A stretch of DNA of 40,927 nt, from positions 125,090 to 166,016 of the forward strand of contig SVQI01000001.1 in NCBI GenBank assembly GCA_015065455.1. Direction: 5' to 3'. Position numbers and translations under genes: made by a program. The notes below the pieces were generated by a model. The model was given only the letters and a program-made list of their open reading frames with translations, did not search any database and had not been told where the DNA came from. Shown piece by piece: positions 7,618 to 15,468 of this stretch (the stretch's first letter is position 1; every line of letters starts with the position of its first letter). The DNA is from Oscillospiraceae bacterium. Its GTDB lineage: Bacteria; Bacillota; Clostridia; Oscillospirales; CAG-272.

Positions 7618-9681
7618 ATGGGAAAAGTTCTTACACAAGACATCAGAAATATTGTTCTTCTCGGCCACGGCGGTTGTGGTAAAACTTCTATCGCCGAGGC
7701 TGCATTATATTTGACGAAAGCCACTGACAGACTCGGAAAGCCTTCCGACGGTAATACCGTTTGCGACTACGACCCCGAGGAAATAAAGAGAGGCTTTTCT
7801 CTTTCTGCCGCTATGGCACCTGTTATGTGGAATAACACTAAAATTAACTTTATCGACACTCCCGGATACCTCGATTTTGAAGGCGAAGTTGTTCAGGCAA
7901 TAAGAGTTGCGGACAGCGCACTTATTTCTGTTGACGCGCGCGGCGGTGTTGAAGTAGGTACAAAGCTTGCTTGGAGTAACGCTACCGATGCTGATATTCC
8001 TAAGGCTTTCTTCGTAAATAAATTCGACGATAAAGAAGCTAATTTTGAAAGAATATTCGACGAGCTTCGTGAAAACTTCGGTCTTTCCGTTTGCCCTCTT
8101 TACATTCCTACAAGCACGGGAAGCATGAGCTTCATTAACCTTATTACAATGAAGCAGAGAAACTTTGCTTCTGACGGTACGTTTACCGATAGCGACATCG
8201 ACTCGAATGCTATGGCGCTTGCAGAAAAGTACCGCGAATCGTTCCTTGAATCTATTGCTGAGACAAGCGACGAGCTTATGGAAAAATATTTTGCAGGTGA
8301 AGAAATCACAAAAGAAGAAGCTTCAAACGCTCTTAAGATAGGCTTTATGAACGGCTCTATTGCTCCCGTTATATGCGGAAGTGCAGTTAAACTCTGGGGT
8401 ATTGCTTCTTTGCTTGAAATTGCAGTTGACTCTTTCCCGACTTATACGTCACATAAATGCGAACACGCTGTTGAAAACGGCGAAACTAAAGAAGTTGCAA
8501 TTGATCCCGACGGCACGACAAGTATATTTGTGTTCAAGACAATTTCCGACCCGTTCGTAGGTAAGATGTCGTTCTTTAAGGTTATGAACGGCGAGCTTCG
8601 CAACGATATGACTCTTAAGAATCTCCAGACGGAAAATAGCGAAAAGTTTGCTCACTTTTACGTTATGAGAGGTAAGAAGCAGACTGAAGTTGATACTCTT
8701 TGCTGCGGTGATATCGGTATGATTCCGAAGTTGGCAAACACAAACACAAACGATACGCTTACAAACGGTAACGCGCTCCCTTATACACCCGCAGTTTATC
8801 CCGAATCAGTATTTACTATGGCTGTATCTCCCAAGGCAAAGGGAGACGAGGATAAGATTTCCCAGGGAATAAACAAGCTCCTCGAAGAAGATAATACTTT
8901 GAAATATGAAAATAATACCGAGCTTAAGCAGATTCTTATTTCCGGTCTCGGCGATATCCACCTCGACGTTGTTATTTCAAAGCTGAAGACAAGATATAAT
9001 ACGGCTGTTGAAATGTCAAAACCGAAGATTGCTTACAGAGAAACGATTAAGAAGAAAGTTCAAGTTGAAGGTAAGCACAAGAAACAGTCGGGCGGTAGCG
9101 GACAGTACGGACACGTTAAGATTACTTTTGCCCCCGGTGAAGATATTGGACTCACGTTTACTCAGAGTGTTGTTGGCGGTAGCGTTCCGAAGAACTATTA
9201 CCCCGCAGTTGAAAAAGGTCTCACAGAGGCTATGCAAAAGGGTGTTCTTGCAGGATTCCCCGTTGTAAACCTTGCCGCTGACCTGTTTGACGGCTCATAT
9301 CACCCCGTTGACTCTAACGAAATTTCGTTTAAACTTGCCGCAATCCTTGCTTACAAGGCAGGTCTTGCTCAGGCTCAGCCCGTAATTCTTGAACCCGTCG
9401 GTCTTTTGAAGGTTAAGATTCCTACCGATATGATGGGTGACGTTATCGGCGATATAAACAAACGCCGCGGCAGAATTTTGGGTATGAACGCCGACGAAAG
9501 CAAAAAAGGATATTCTATCGTTGAGGCGGAAGTTCCGAAGTCGGAAATGCTCGACTATGCGATTATTATGAGAGCAATTTCGGGCGGTCTCGGCAGATAT
9601 ACGTTTGAATTTGCGAGATACGAGGAAGTTCCCGGAAACGTTTCGCAGAAGATTATCGAACTTGCTCAAAAAGCTGAATAA
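7618..9681 (+). CDS. EF-G-like translational GTPase
   Basis: This is a 687-residue member of the elongation factor G superfamily, of the EF-G-like (PRK12740-type) branch rather than canonical FusA. The G1 loop is GHGGCGKTS (16-24) instead of AHIDAGKTT. G3 is DTPGYLDF (from D80) and G4 is NKFD (134-137). The later part contains EF-G domain IV (KKQSGGSGQYGHVKITF) and the domain V pattern MMGDVIGDINKRRGRILGM. An in-frame ATG at 7597 lies upstream of the AAAGGAGAG ribosome binding site, so 7618 is the likely start. The role of this branch is poorly defined; it may act in ribosome translocation or recycling. It is monocistronic with its own promoter and terminator. Confidence 0.9.
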   Translation: MGKVLTQDIRNIVLLGHGGCGKTSIAEAALYLTKATDRLGKPSDGNTVCDYDPEEIKRGFSLSAAMAPVMWNNTKINFIDTPGYLDFEGEVVQAIRVADSALISVDARGGVEVGTKLAWSNATDADIPKAFFVNKFDDKEANFERIFDELRENFGLSVCPLYIPTSTGSMSFINLITMKQRNFASDGTFTDSDIDSNAMALAEKYRESFLESIAETSDELMEKYFAGEEITKEEASNALKIGFMNGSIAPVICGSAVKLWGIASLLEIAVDSFPTYTSHKCEHAVENGETKEVAIDPDGTTSIFVFKTISDPFVGKMSFFKVMNGELRNDMTLKNLQTENSEKFAHFYVMRGKKQTEVDTLCCGDIGMIPKLANTNTNDTLTNGNALPYTPAVYPESVFTMAVSPKAKGDEDKISQGINKLLEEDNTLKYENNTELKQILISGLGDIHLDVVISKLKTRYNTAVEMSKPKIAYRETIKKKVQVEGKHKKQSGGSGQYGHVKITFAPGEDIGLTFTQSVVGGSVPKNYYPAVEKGLTEAMQKGVLAGFPVVNLAADLFDGSYHPVDSNEISFKLAAILAYKAGLAQAQPVILEPVGLLKVKIPTDMMGDVIGDINKRRGRILGMNADESKKGYSIVEAEVPKSEMLDYAIIMRAISGGLGRYTFEFARYEEVPGNVSQKIIELAQKAE

Positions 9682-9697
9682 TTTAATATTGAAACAG

Positions 9698-9729
9698 ACG
9701 GCGGAGGAAATATCCTCCGCCGTTTTTTT
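9698..9729 (+). terminator. Terminator after the EF-G-like gene
   Basis: An 11-bp stem ACGGCGGAGGA/TCCTCCGCCGT (9698-9708 and 9713-9723) with a 4-base loop is followed by seven Ts. Confidence 0.92.
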
Positions 9730-9734
9730 GTGTA

Positions 9735-10052
9735 GACGATTTGCACTAACTTAAACCTCCATTTGAGGAGATAAAATTATGCGTGTTCGATTGTCATCCT
9801 TGAGCAAGCCGCCGCGAGATTCTTCGCTACGCTCAAGAATGACAACGCGGCGGCGCAGCGAAGGATCCCGCACACTCAATTTAACGCGCTCCCGAATATA
9901 TGACCAAAGGGGCTTTTTTCAAAAAGCCCCTCTTGACACCGCAAAAACTTTAAATAGATAATCATTTATTATTTTTCTATATTATTTTTTAAAAATAATA
10001 TTTATATATGCACTTTTTAAAAAGCGCCCTCTTGACTCCTCCAAAACTTTTT
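9735..10052. repeat. Mosaic repeat block 3a (L + A2 + G + partial G)
   Basis: Module L (9735-9780) and module A copy 2 (9781-9877) are followed by module G (about 9880-9952), an AT-rich palindrome near 9979-10000 and a second partial G (10010-10052). In A2 the right terminal repeat has decayed to CGCACACTC, and the inner pairing is otherwise kept. The G hairpin here is GGGGCTTTTT/AAAAAGCCCC-like. No gene is present. Confidence 0.88.
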
Positions 10053-10069
10053 AAAAAAAGTCCACATCT

Positions 10070-10375
10070 TTTGCAAACCAAGGGGGGGTACCGAGGGAGG
10101 AACGCCCTCGGTCGTTTGTGGGGTAGGGGTTTATAGGGGCGGGGGAATCGAAACCCCTGCCCCTATACTCCTTCTTTGCTCCACTTTCTTTGCGCAAAGA
10201 AAGTGGTAAAAAAGAAAAGACAATATTATTTAAATAAATAATACGTCTTAAAACAAAAAAACGCTTTCGCGTTTTTTGAAGGGAGTACATACTGTCAGGA
10301 GCTTCGCTCCCGAATATATGACCAAAGGCGCTTTTTGAAAAAAGCACCTCTGGACTCCGCAAAAACTTTTAATAA
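10070..10375. repeat. Mosaic repeat block 3b (B2 + G)
   Basis: Module B copy 2 has hairpin 1 CCGAGGG/CCCTCGG (10091-10111). Hairpin 2 pairs TATAGGGGC with GCCCCTATA (10132-10167) around the loop AATCGAAA. Hairpin 3 is CCACTTTCTTTGC/GCAAAGAAAGTGG (10181-10206). The stems keep pairing although their sequences differ from B1, B3 and B4. The shared tail follows (AAAACGC/GCGTTTT hairpin, GGAGC/GCTCC hairpin, module G). No gene is present. Confidence 0.88.
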
Positions 10376-10480
10376 AACAAGCTTTTACCGTTTTGCGAAT
10401 ATATCTTTCGCGTTCACATTATATTCATATTTATTGTGTAAAATAATAAAGTGAATGTTTAAAGAAAAGGACTGAATGTT

Positions 10481-11659
10481 TTGAAAGAAATACTTTTGTG
10501 CAAACAGGGTGAGCTCGTTTTAAAAGGATTAAACAGAAAATGGTTTGAGGACTTGCTTTCAAAAAGACTGAAAGAGTGTCTTAAGCCTTACGGCAATTTT
10601 AAAATCTGGACCTCTCAATCGACTACTTACGTCGAGCCGACTGACGATTTTTCTGACATTGAGGGCGCTTTTGAGGCGGCTCTTAAGGTTTTCGGCTTCG
10701 TTTCTGTAAGCAGAGCCGTAGTTTGCGAAAAAAATATTGATGATATAAAGAAAAAGGCGGCAGAATATCTTCCGCAATATCTTGAGGGAAAAAGCACTTT
10801 CAAGGCAGAGGCAAGGCGCTCGGACAAGAAATTCCCGTTGACCTCTCCTCAGCTTGCTGCAGAAGTAGGCGGCGCAGTCCTTGAAGTTATGCCAAATCTC
10901 CGCGTAAAGATGGACGACCCCGATATAACTGTAAGAATTGAGCTTCGCGAAACAAACGCGTATATTCACGCTGGCGCTTTCAAGGGCGCAGGCGGTATGC
11001 CAGTCGGCTCAAACGGAAAGGCTATGCTTTTGCTTTCGGGTGGTATCGACAGCCCCGTTGCAGGCTATATGATGGCAAAGAGAGGACTTAACCTCGACGC
11101 CGTTCACTTCGAAAGCTTCCCCTACACCAGCGAGCGCGCAAAAGAAAAGGTATTACAGCTCGCAAGACTCGTTTCTGTATATTCGGGAAACATTTACGTT
11201 CACGTTATCTCCCTTACACACATTCAAGAGGAATTAAAAAGACTTTGCGACGAGGAATATTTTACCCTATTGCTCCGTCGTTTTATGATGCGTCTTGCAG
11301 AAAAGATTGCTGTCAGAAACAGATGCCACGCGCTTATCACGGGTGAAAGCTTAGGTCAGGTGGCAAGTCAGACTTTGGCGGCGCTTAACGTTACCGATTC
11401 GGTTGTTAATATGCCCGTATTCCGTCCCTGCATCGGTATGGACAAAGAGGAAATCATCTCTATTTCAAGAAAGATAAATACTTTTGAAACCTCTATACTG
11501 CCCTATGAAGACTGCTGTACCGTGTTTACCCCCAAGCACCCGAAAACTCGTCCCGAAATCTCTCAGGTTCTTGAACAGGAAATGAAAATTGACATAGAAG
11601 CCCTCGAAAAAGAGGCTATGGAATCGCTTCAGACTATAAAAATTGAGCCCGAGGCATAA
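10481..11659 (+). CDS. thiI: tRNA 4-thiouridine synthetase ThiI
   Basis: ThiI adenylates tRNA uridine-8 and transfers sulfur from a cysteine desulfurase to make 4-thiouridine; it can also take part in thiazole synthesis. The 392-residue protein has the N-terminal ferredoxin-like and THUMP regions (to about 165) and the PP-loop SGGIDS (186-191). It lacks the C-terminal rhodanese domain of the E. coli enzyme, as in Bacillus ThiI, so sulfur delivery probably relies on a partner desulfurase. The start is TTG: the nearby ATG at 10476 is out of frame and stops at once, and AAAAGGA lies 9-10 bases before the TTG. The C-terminal CCTVFTPKHPKTRP is a family signature. No desulfurase gene is adjacent. 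Confidence 0.94.
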   Translation: MKEILLCKQGELVLKGLNRKWFEDLLSKRLKECLKPYGNFKIWTSQSTTYVEPTDDFSDIEGAFEAALKVFGFVSVSRAVVCEKNIDDIKKKAAEYLPQYLEGKSTFKAEARRSDKKFPLTSPQLAAEVGGAVLEVMPNLRVKMDDPDITVRIELRETNAYIHAGAFKGAGGMPVGSNGKAMLLLSGGIDSPVAGYMMAKRGLNLDAVHFESFPYTSERAKEKVLQLARLVSVYSGNIYVHVISLTHIQEELKRLCDEEYFTLLLRRFMMRLAEKIAVRNRCHALITGESLGQVASQTLAALNVTDSVVNMPVFRPCIGMDKEEIISISRKINTFETSILPYEDCCTVFTPKHPKTRPEISQVLEQEMKIDIEALEKEAMESLQTIKIEPEA

Positions 11660-11674
11660 TTTATACACAAAACA

Positions 11675-11697
11675 AAAAGCCCTTACGGGCTTTTAGT
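11675..11697 (+). terminator. Terminator between convergent thiI and the DUF6062 gene
   Basis: An 8-bp stem AAAAGCCC/GGGCTTTT (11675-11682 and 11687-11694) has a TTAC loop. The A-run and T-run on either side suit termination in both directions, and the two convergent genes end 15 bases on each side. Confidence 0.8.
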
Positions 11698-11708
11698 TTA
11701 TTTTAATT

Positions 11709-12389
11709 TTATTCTGTTTCGGTAAGACTGCCGGTTAAGAATTTTATTGCTCTTTCGGGCGCGTTCTTGGCGTTGCCCCAAGGCTCTTTATCGTAGCGGT
11801 AGTCAAACTTTTTGCAGAACCAGCTTACGTCCTCGCTTAACGATTCGAGGTACATCTGGTTGACCTTTGAAACCAATCTTTCAAAATCGGCATACTTTTT
11901 CTTAGGAATCTCGTCCTTGCCGACAGATAGAAATTTGTGATAGTGGTGCATACAAAAATAGCTCTGATTTTTTATCTTTTCTTCAAAGGCTCTGTCTGTA
12001 TCGTAAAGCCAGGCTGCAGTTTCAAACATCTTATCTATGTGATATTCGATTCGACCGCAGATGTAACAGCTGTTGTTTATCTTGTCGATTTTCTTCATAG
12101 CTCCAAACCCGTGCGACTCCTTGGCTACGTGCGCAAGGTGGCTCTCAAGCATCAAAGCAAGACCGAGTCTGTTTTTTCTCTTGAGCATCATCGAAAAATG
12201 CTTGTCACAGAAGCCGAGCTCGTTCGTCTTTATGCGAACGTCGGGCTCCATCATAGACGCTCCAAGAATAAGGTCAAGCTCGTTCTCCTGCACGCGTCTG
12301 TACAATTCGCAGAAAGGACAGCCTTTCTCTTTATCTTCAGCACACGCGTCGAATGCCTCGTTCACAGGTATAGTATATATCTTTTCCAT
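11709..12389 (-). CDS. DUF6062-family protein, Cys/His-rich
   Basis: This 226-residue protein matches my recollection of DUF6062, a clostridial family of unknown function. The N-terminus MEKIYTIPVNEAFD is typical. It has four Cys/His clusters that could bind metal: CPFCELYRR (about 24-27), GFCDKHFSMML, SCYICGRIEYHIDKM and YFCMHHYHKFL. The spacing resembles repeated zinc-ribbon-like half sites. There is no signal peptide or membrane segment, so it is probably cytoplasmic. It is monocistronic, convergent with thiI and divergent from the ogg gene. No function can be assigned from its position. Confidence 0.75.
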   Translation of the reverse strand: MEKIYTIPVNEAFDACAEDKEKGCPFCELYRRVQENELDLILGASMMEPDVRIKTNELGFCDKHFSMMLKRKNRLGLALMLESHLAHVAKESHGFGAMKKIDKINNSCYICGRIEYHIDKMFETAAWLYDTDRAFEEKIKNQSYFCMHHYHKFLSVGKDEIPKKKYADFERLVSKVNQMYLESLSEDVSWFCKKFDYRYDKEPWGNAKNAPERAIKFLTGSLTETE

Positions 12390-12473
12390 ATAGTTCCCCT
12401 TTGTTGTTTATATACGTAAATTATAACATCTATCAAAAGAATACACAATAGTTTTTGTAAAAAGGATTTGTAA

Positions 12474-13313
12474 ATGTTTAGTACAAGAAAAAAAGACAAC
12501 GGAATAGAGCTTTATGACCTTGACCACTTTTCGATAGAAAAAATATTCGACTGCGGTCAGTGTTTCAGATTTAATCAAAAGGGAAACACCGTTGAGGGCG
12601 TGGCTTTCGGTAAATTTATTACGCTTGAACAAACGTCGCCGTCGTCGGTGGTTATAAACGGAGTCACCGACAGAGAATTTGAAACTTTATGGAAAAATTA
12701 TTTTGCACTCGATCTTGATTATTCGGGCGTTGACAGTGATATATTGCTCCATCTTAAAGACGATTCTACTATTCAGAAGGCAATAGAATTCGGAAACGGA
12801 ATAAGGCTTCTCCGTCAGGACGGTTGGGAAGCTTTGTGCTCGTTTATTATTTCGCAGAATAACAATATTCCGAGAATTAAGAAGATTATTGAGAATATGA
12901 GCAAAGCCTTTGGTGAAAAAATCGACGATGACCACTACGCTTTCCCGACAGCAGAAGCGTTGTACGAAGCGGGTGTGGATAAGATTTTTGAGCTTAAGAC
13001 GGGATTCCGCGCAAAATATATCTACGACGCGGCAGAAAAGGTGGCAACGGGCAAGATTGACCTGTCGCTCATAAAGGATATGCCGACGAACGAGGCGGCA
13101 GAATATCTTATGCAGATTAAGGGCGTTGGAATTAAGGTTGCATCGTGCGCGTTGCTTTTCGGGTTTGATAAGACGGACGCTTTTCCCGTTGACGTGTGGG
13201 TGAAGCGCGTTCTTGAAAAATATTATCCCGATGGACTTGATATAACTTCACTCGGGAATTTTGCAGGTATGATTCAGCAATACCTCTTTTATTACGAAAG
13301 ATATAATAAATAA
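12474..13313 (+). CDS. 8-oxoguanine DNA glycosylase, Ogg1 family
   Basis: This is a base-excision repair glycosylase/AP lyase of the HhH-GPD superfamily, related to eukaryotic Ogg1 and clostridial OGG, that removes 8-oxoguanine opposite C. The N-terminal part has the OGG-N pattern DCGQCFRFN (27-34). The HhH region MQIKGVGIKVASC contains the predicted Schiff-base lysine K221, and PVDVWVKR carries the conserved catalytic aspartate D240. QDGWEALCSFIISQNNNI (about 115-132) is the typical helix preceding them. Its 279 residues are full length for the family. It is transcribed divergently from the DUF6062 gene and followed by its own terminator. Confidence 0.93.
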   Translation: MFSTRKKDNGIELYDLDHFSIEKIFDCGQCFRFNQKGNTVEGVAFGKFITLEQTSPSSVVINGVTDREFETLWKNYFALDLDYSGVDSDILLHLKDDSTIQKAIEFGNGIRLLRQDGWEALCSFIISQNNNIPRIKKIIENMSKAFGEKIDDDHYAFPTAEALYEAGVDKIFELKTGFRAKYIYDAAEKVATGKIDLSLIKDMPTNEAAEYLMQIKGVGIKVASCALLFGFDKTDAFPVDVWVKRVLEKYYPDGLDITSLGNFAGMIQQYLFYYERYNK

Positions 13314-13317
13314 TATA

Positions 13318-13350
13318 ACAAGAGGGGCTAAAAAAAGCCCCTCTTGTTTT
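13318..13350 (+). terminator. Terminator after the ogg gene
   Basis: A 12-bp stem ACAAGAGGGGCT/AGCCCCTCTTGT (13318-13329 and 13336-13347) is followed by TTT. Confidence 0.88.
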
Positions 13351-13424
13351 GTGATTAATACCTGACAAAATGATTATTATTTAATTACACATAAGACATT
13401 AACCAATAATAGTTCTTTCGTTTT

Positions 13425-13465
13425 TCACTCCCTCGCCGCCGCTTCGCTACCTCGTCAGATGGAGC
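13425..13465. repeat. Module F repeat (reverse copy)
   Basis: The stretch TCACTCCCTCGCCGCCGCTT to GGAGC is the reverse complement of the start of the second tandem unit at 26618-26659. It is a short interspersed module with internal CGCCGCCGC/GCGGCGGCG potential. It lies in a gene-free stretch (13351-13740) together with module A copy 3. Confidence 0.8.
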
Positions 13466-13542
13466 TAAAAAGTTAGATTATTTCGGAAAAACGGACGTAT
13501 AGCAAAAACGCCCCTACAATTTTAGGGTTTATTGTCTTAGCC

Positions 13543-13715
13543 GCGTGTTCGGGATCCTTCGCTGCTCCGCCGCGTTGTCATTCTCGAGCGTAGCGAAGAA
13601 TCTCGCGGCGGCTTGCTCAAGGATGACAATCGAACACGCAATTTAACGCGCTCCCGAACCCACACAAAAGGGGCTTTTTGAAAAAAGCCCCTCTTTAACT
13701 CCCCAAAAACTTTAA
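13543..13715. repeat. Mosaic repeat block 4 (A3 in flipped orientation + G)
   Basis: Module A copy 3 (13543-13639) keeps both 9-bp ends, but its 79-nt interior reads in the opposite direction to A1 when the shared right flank AATT(T/A)AACGCGCTCCCGAAC is used as the reference. Module G follows, with a strong hairpin GGGGCTTTTT/AAAAAGCCCC at 13670-13691. On the minus strand that hairpin is followed by TTTTG, so it probably also terminates mnmE transcription. Confidence 0.88.
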
Positions 13716-13740
13716 AAAGTTTTTTATTGTTTTGCCTTTT

Positions 13741-15117
13741 TTATTTGCCGATGCAAAATCTGCCGAAGATGTTGGATACAACGTCCTCGGTTATTTTTCT
13801 GCCGTCAAGATTGCCAAGGTGCGACATGGCAATCTCAAGCTCCATTCCCGCTATGTCCTGCGTAAAGCCTTTTTCAAGCGACTCTATCGCAGACTCGATG
13901 TGCGTCAACGCGCTGTCTACCGACGCATACTGTCTTGCATTTGTCACCACGCACGCCGTCGAATATTCAATCTCGCCGTCAATATATATCTTCTCTATCA
14001 ATTCTATAAGCTCGTCTTTGCCTTTTTCCTCTTTTGCCGATATGCTTATCACGTGGTTCGTTATATTTTTGAAATCTTCGGCTTTAAGCTCGTTTGCTAC
14101 GTCACTCTTGTTAAGAACAACGATTACAGTCTTATTATCCTTTAATTCCTCGAGCTGTCTTATAACCTCGCCGTCTTCGGAATCGAGCGCCCTTGAGCCG
14201 TCAAATACAGCCAAAACAAGCTCTGCTTCCTCTAACTTCTTTATTGCCTTTCTTACACCTATCTCCTCAACCTCATCGTCAGCGTCGCGTATTCCCGCCG
14301 TATCGCACAGCCTTAACAAAACGCGTCCCGCCGACAATGTTTCTTCAACGGTATCTCTCGTTGTTCCCGCGATAGACGTAACGATTGCTCTTTCCTCGCC
14401 GAGAAGCATATTTAAAAGTGATGATTTTCCCGTATTGGGCTTACCCGCAATAACGGTATTTATTCCCTCGCATACGGCTCTGCCCGTTCTGTACGTTTTC
14501 TTTAACTTTAAAAGCTCGTTTTTTATATCATAAAGCCCCGACTTCATATCCTCAACCGATACGTCCGTAAGGTCCTCGTCGGGATAGTCTATATAAGCGT
14601 ATATGCTGCTGACGATTGCCATAAGTGAAGAATATATAGAATCAATCTTTTTCGACAGTCTGCCGTCAGCCTGTGACGCCGCTAAAACCGCCTTGGATTC
14701 ACTTTGCGCATCAATAAGGTCAATAACCGCCTCTGCCTGTGAAAGTCCCATTTTGCCCGAAAGAAACGCCCTCTGCGTAAATTCTCCAGCGCCTGCAGGA
14801 ACAGCACCCGCCGTGAACGTTGCTTCAAGCACCATCTGCGAAAGCAAAATACCGCCGTGGCAATGTAATTCAGCCGAATCTTCGCCTGTATACGATTTAG
14901 GACCTTTAAAATAAACAGCCATACCTCTGTCTATAATTCTGCCGTCCTTGTATATATCTCCGTATATGAGTGTGTTGGGCGGATAGTCTTCTATATTCTT
15001 TTTTCCAAACGGAACGAAAACCTTGTTAAGTATGTTTAGAGAATCCTCTCCCGACATTCTTATTACGGCAATTCCGCCCTTTCCGAAAGCTGTCGATATC
15101 GCTGATATGGTACTCAT
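13741..15117 (-). CDS. mnmE: tRNA modification GTPase MnmE
   Basis: MnmE (TrmE) works with MnmG to place the cmnm5 group on U34 of several tRNAs, using GTP, folate and FAD. The 458-residue protein has the N-terminal tetrahydrofolate-binding domain (about 1-118), a helical domain, the inserted Ras-like G domain with G1 GKPNTGKS (225-232), G2 in AGTTRDTVEE (250-259), then DTAG and NKSD, and the invariant C-terminal CIGK (455-458). It belongs to the rpmH-to-mnmE origin cluster, but here it is cut off from jag by 350 bases of repeats and a terminator. Its partner mnmG does not follow. Confidence 0.97.
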   Translation of the reverse strand: MSTISAISTAFGKGGIAVIRMSGEDSLNILNKVFVPFGKKNIEDYPPNTLIYGDIYKDGRIIDRGMAVYFKGPKSYTGEDSAELHCHGGILLSQMVLEATFTAGAVPAGAGEFTQRAFLSGKMGLSQAEAVIDLIDAQSESKAVLAASQADGRLSKKIDSIYSSLMAIVSSIYAYIDYPDEDLTDVSVEDMKSGLYDIKNELLKLKKTYRTGRAVCEGINTVIAGKPNTGKSSLLNMLLGEERAIVTSIAGTTRDTVEETLSAGRVLLRLCDTAGIRDADDEVEEIGVRKAIKKLEEAELVLAVFDGSRALDSEDGEVIRQLEELKDNKTVIVVLNKSDVANELKAEDFKNITNHVISISAKEEKGKDELIELIEKIYIDGEIEYSTACVVTNARQYASVDSALTHIESAIESLEKGFTQDIAGMELEIAMSHLGNLDGRKITEDVVSNIFGRFCIGK

Positions 15118-15144
15118 ATTCTTGTTTACCTTTCTTAATTTTTA

Positions 15145-15400
15145 ATAACAGACACGAACCGCACGAAGTAAGGTTTGGGGGTTCTCGTGTGCGCCGTCCC
15201 CTACCAATTTAAACAATATTATCTCTGCAAACCAAGGGGGGTACCGAGGGAGGAACGCCCTCGGCCGTTTGAAAGGGAGGGGTCAAGGGGAGGGGAGGAT
15301 CGGAACTCCCTCTCCCCTTTGTGCCTTCTTTGGTTACTTTCTTGGCACGCAAGAAAGTAACGTAAAAAAAGAAAAGACATTATTATTAAAACAAATAATA
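15145..15400. repeat. Mosaic repeat block 5 (E + B3) between mnmE and jag
   Basis: Module E (about 15150-15185) has GAACCGCACGAAGTAAGG and GGGGGTTC. Module B copy 3 follows with hairpin 1 at 15244-15264, hairpin 2 at about 15285-15319 (loop GATCGGAA) and hairpin 3 GTTACTTTCTTG/CAAGAAAGTAAC at 15333-15361. No G tail is present. This copy lacks the E insertion seen in B1 and so shows the uninterrupted form of B. No gene is present. Confidence 0.88.
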
Positions 15401-15425
15401 TATTTAGTCTTTATTTAAAACAATA

Positions 15426-15460
15426 AAGGCTGAAAAAGGTTTTATCCTTTTTTCAGCCCC
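15426..15460 (-). terminator. Terminator after jag
   Basis: GGCTGAAAAAGG pairs with CCTTTTTTCAGCC with one bulge around a TTTTA-type loop. On the minus strand a T-rich tract (TTTATTGTTTT) follows. It ends the rpmH-jag transcript just after the jag stop at 15469. Confidence 0.75.
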
Positions 15461-15468
15461 GTTTTGTC

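Noticed and set aside
9779..9961. Small open frame across module A/G (Arg/Ser-rich product), with a matching frame at 31316-31501
   Set aside because: The frames exist only because module A is free of stops in one reading. They cross module borders, copies at 2402 and 13543 are not translated the same way, and no ribosome binding site precedes them.
13351..13424. Possible small gene or RNA in the stretch after the ogg terminator
   Set aside because: No start signal, promoter or conserved structure is visible; the DNA is AT-rich spacer leading into module F.
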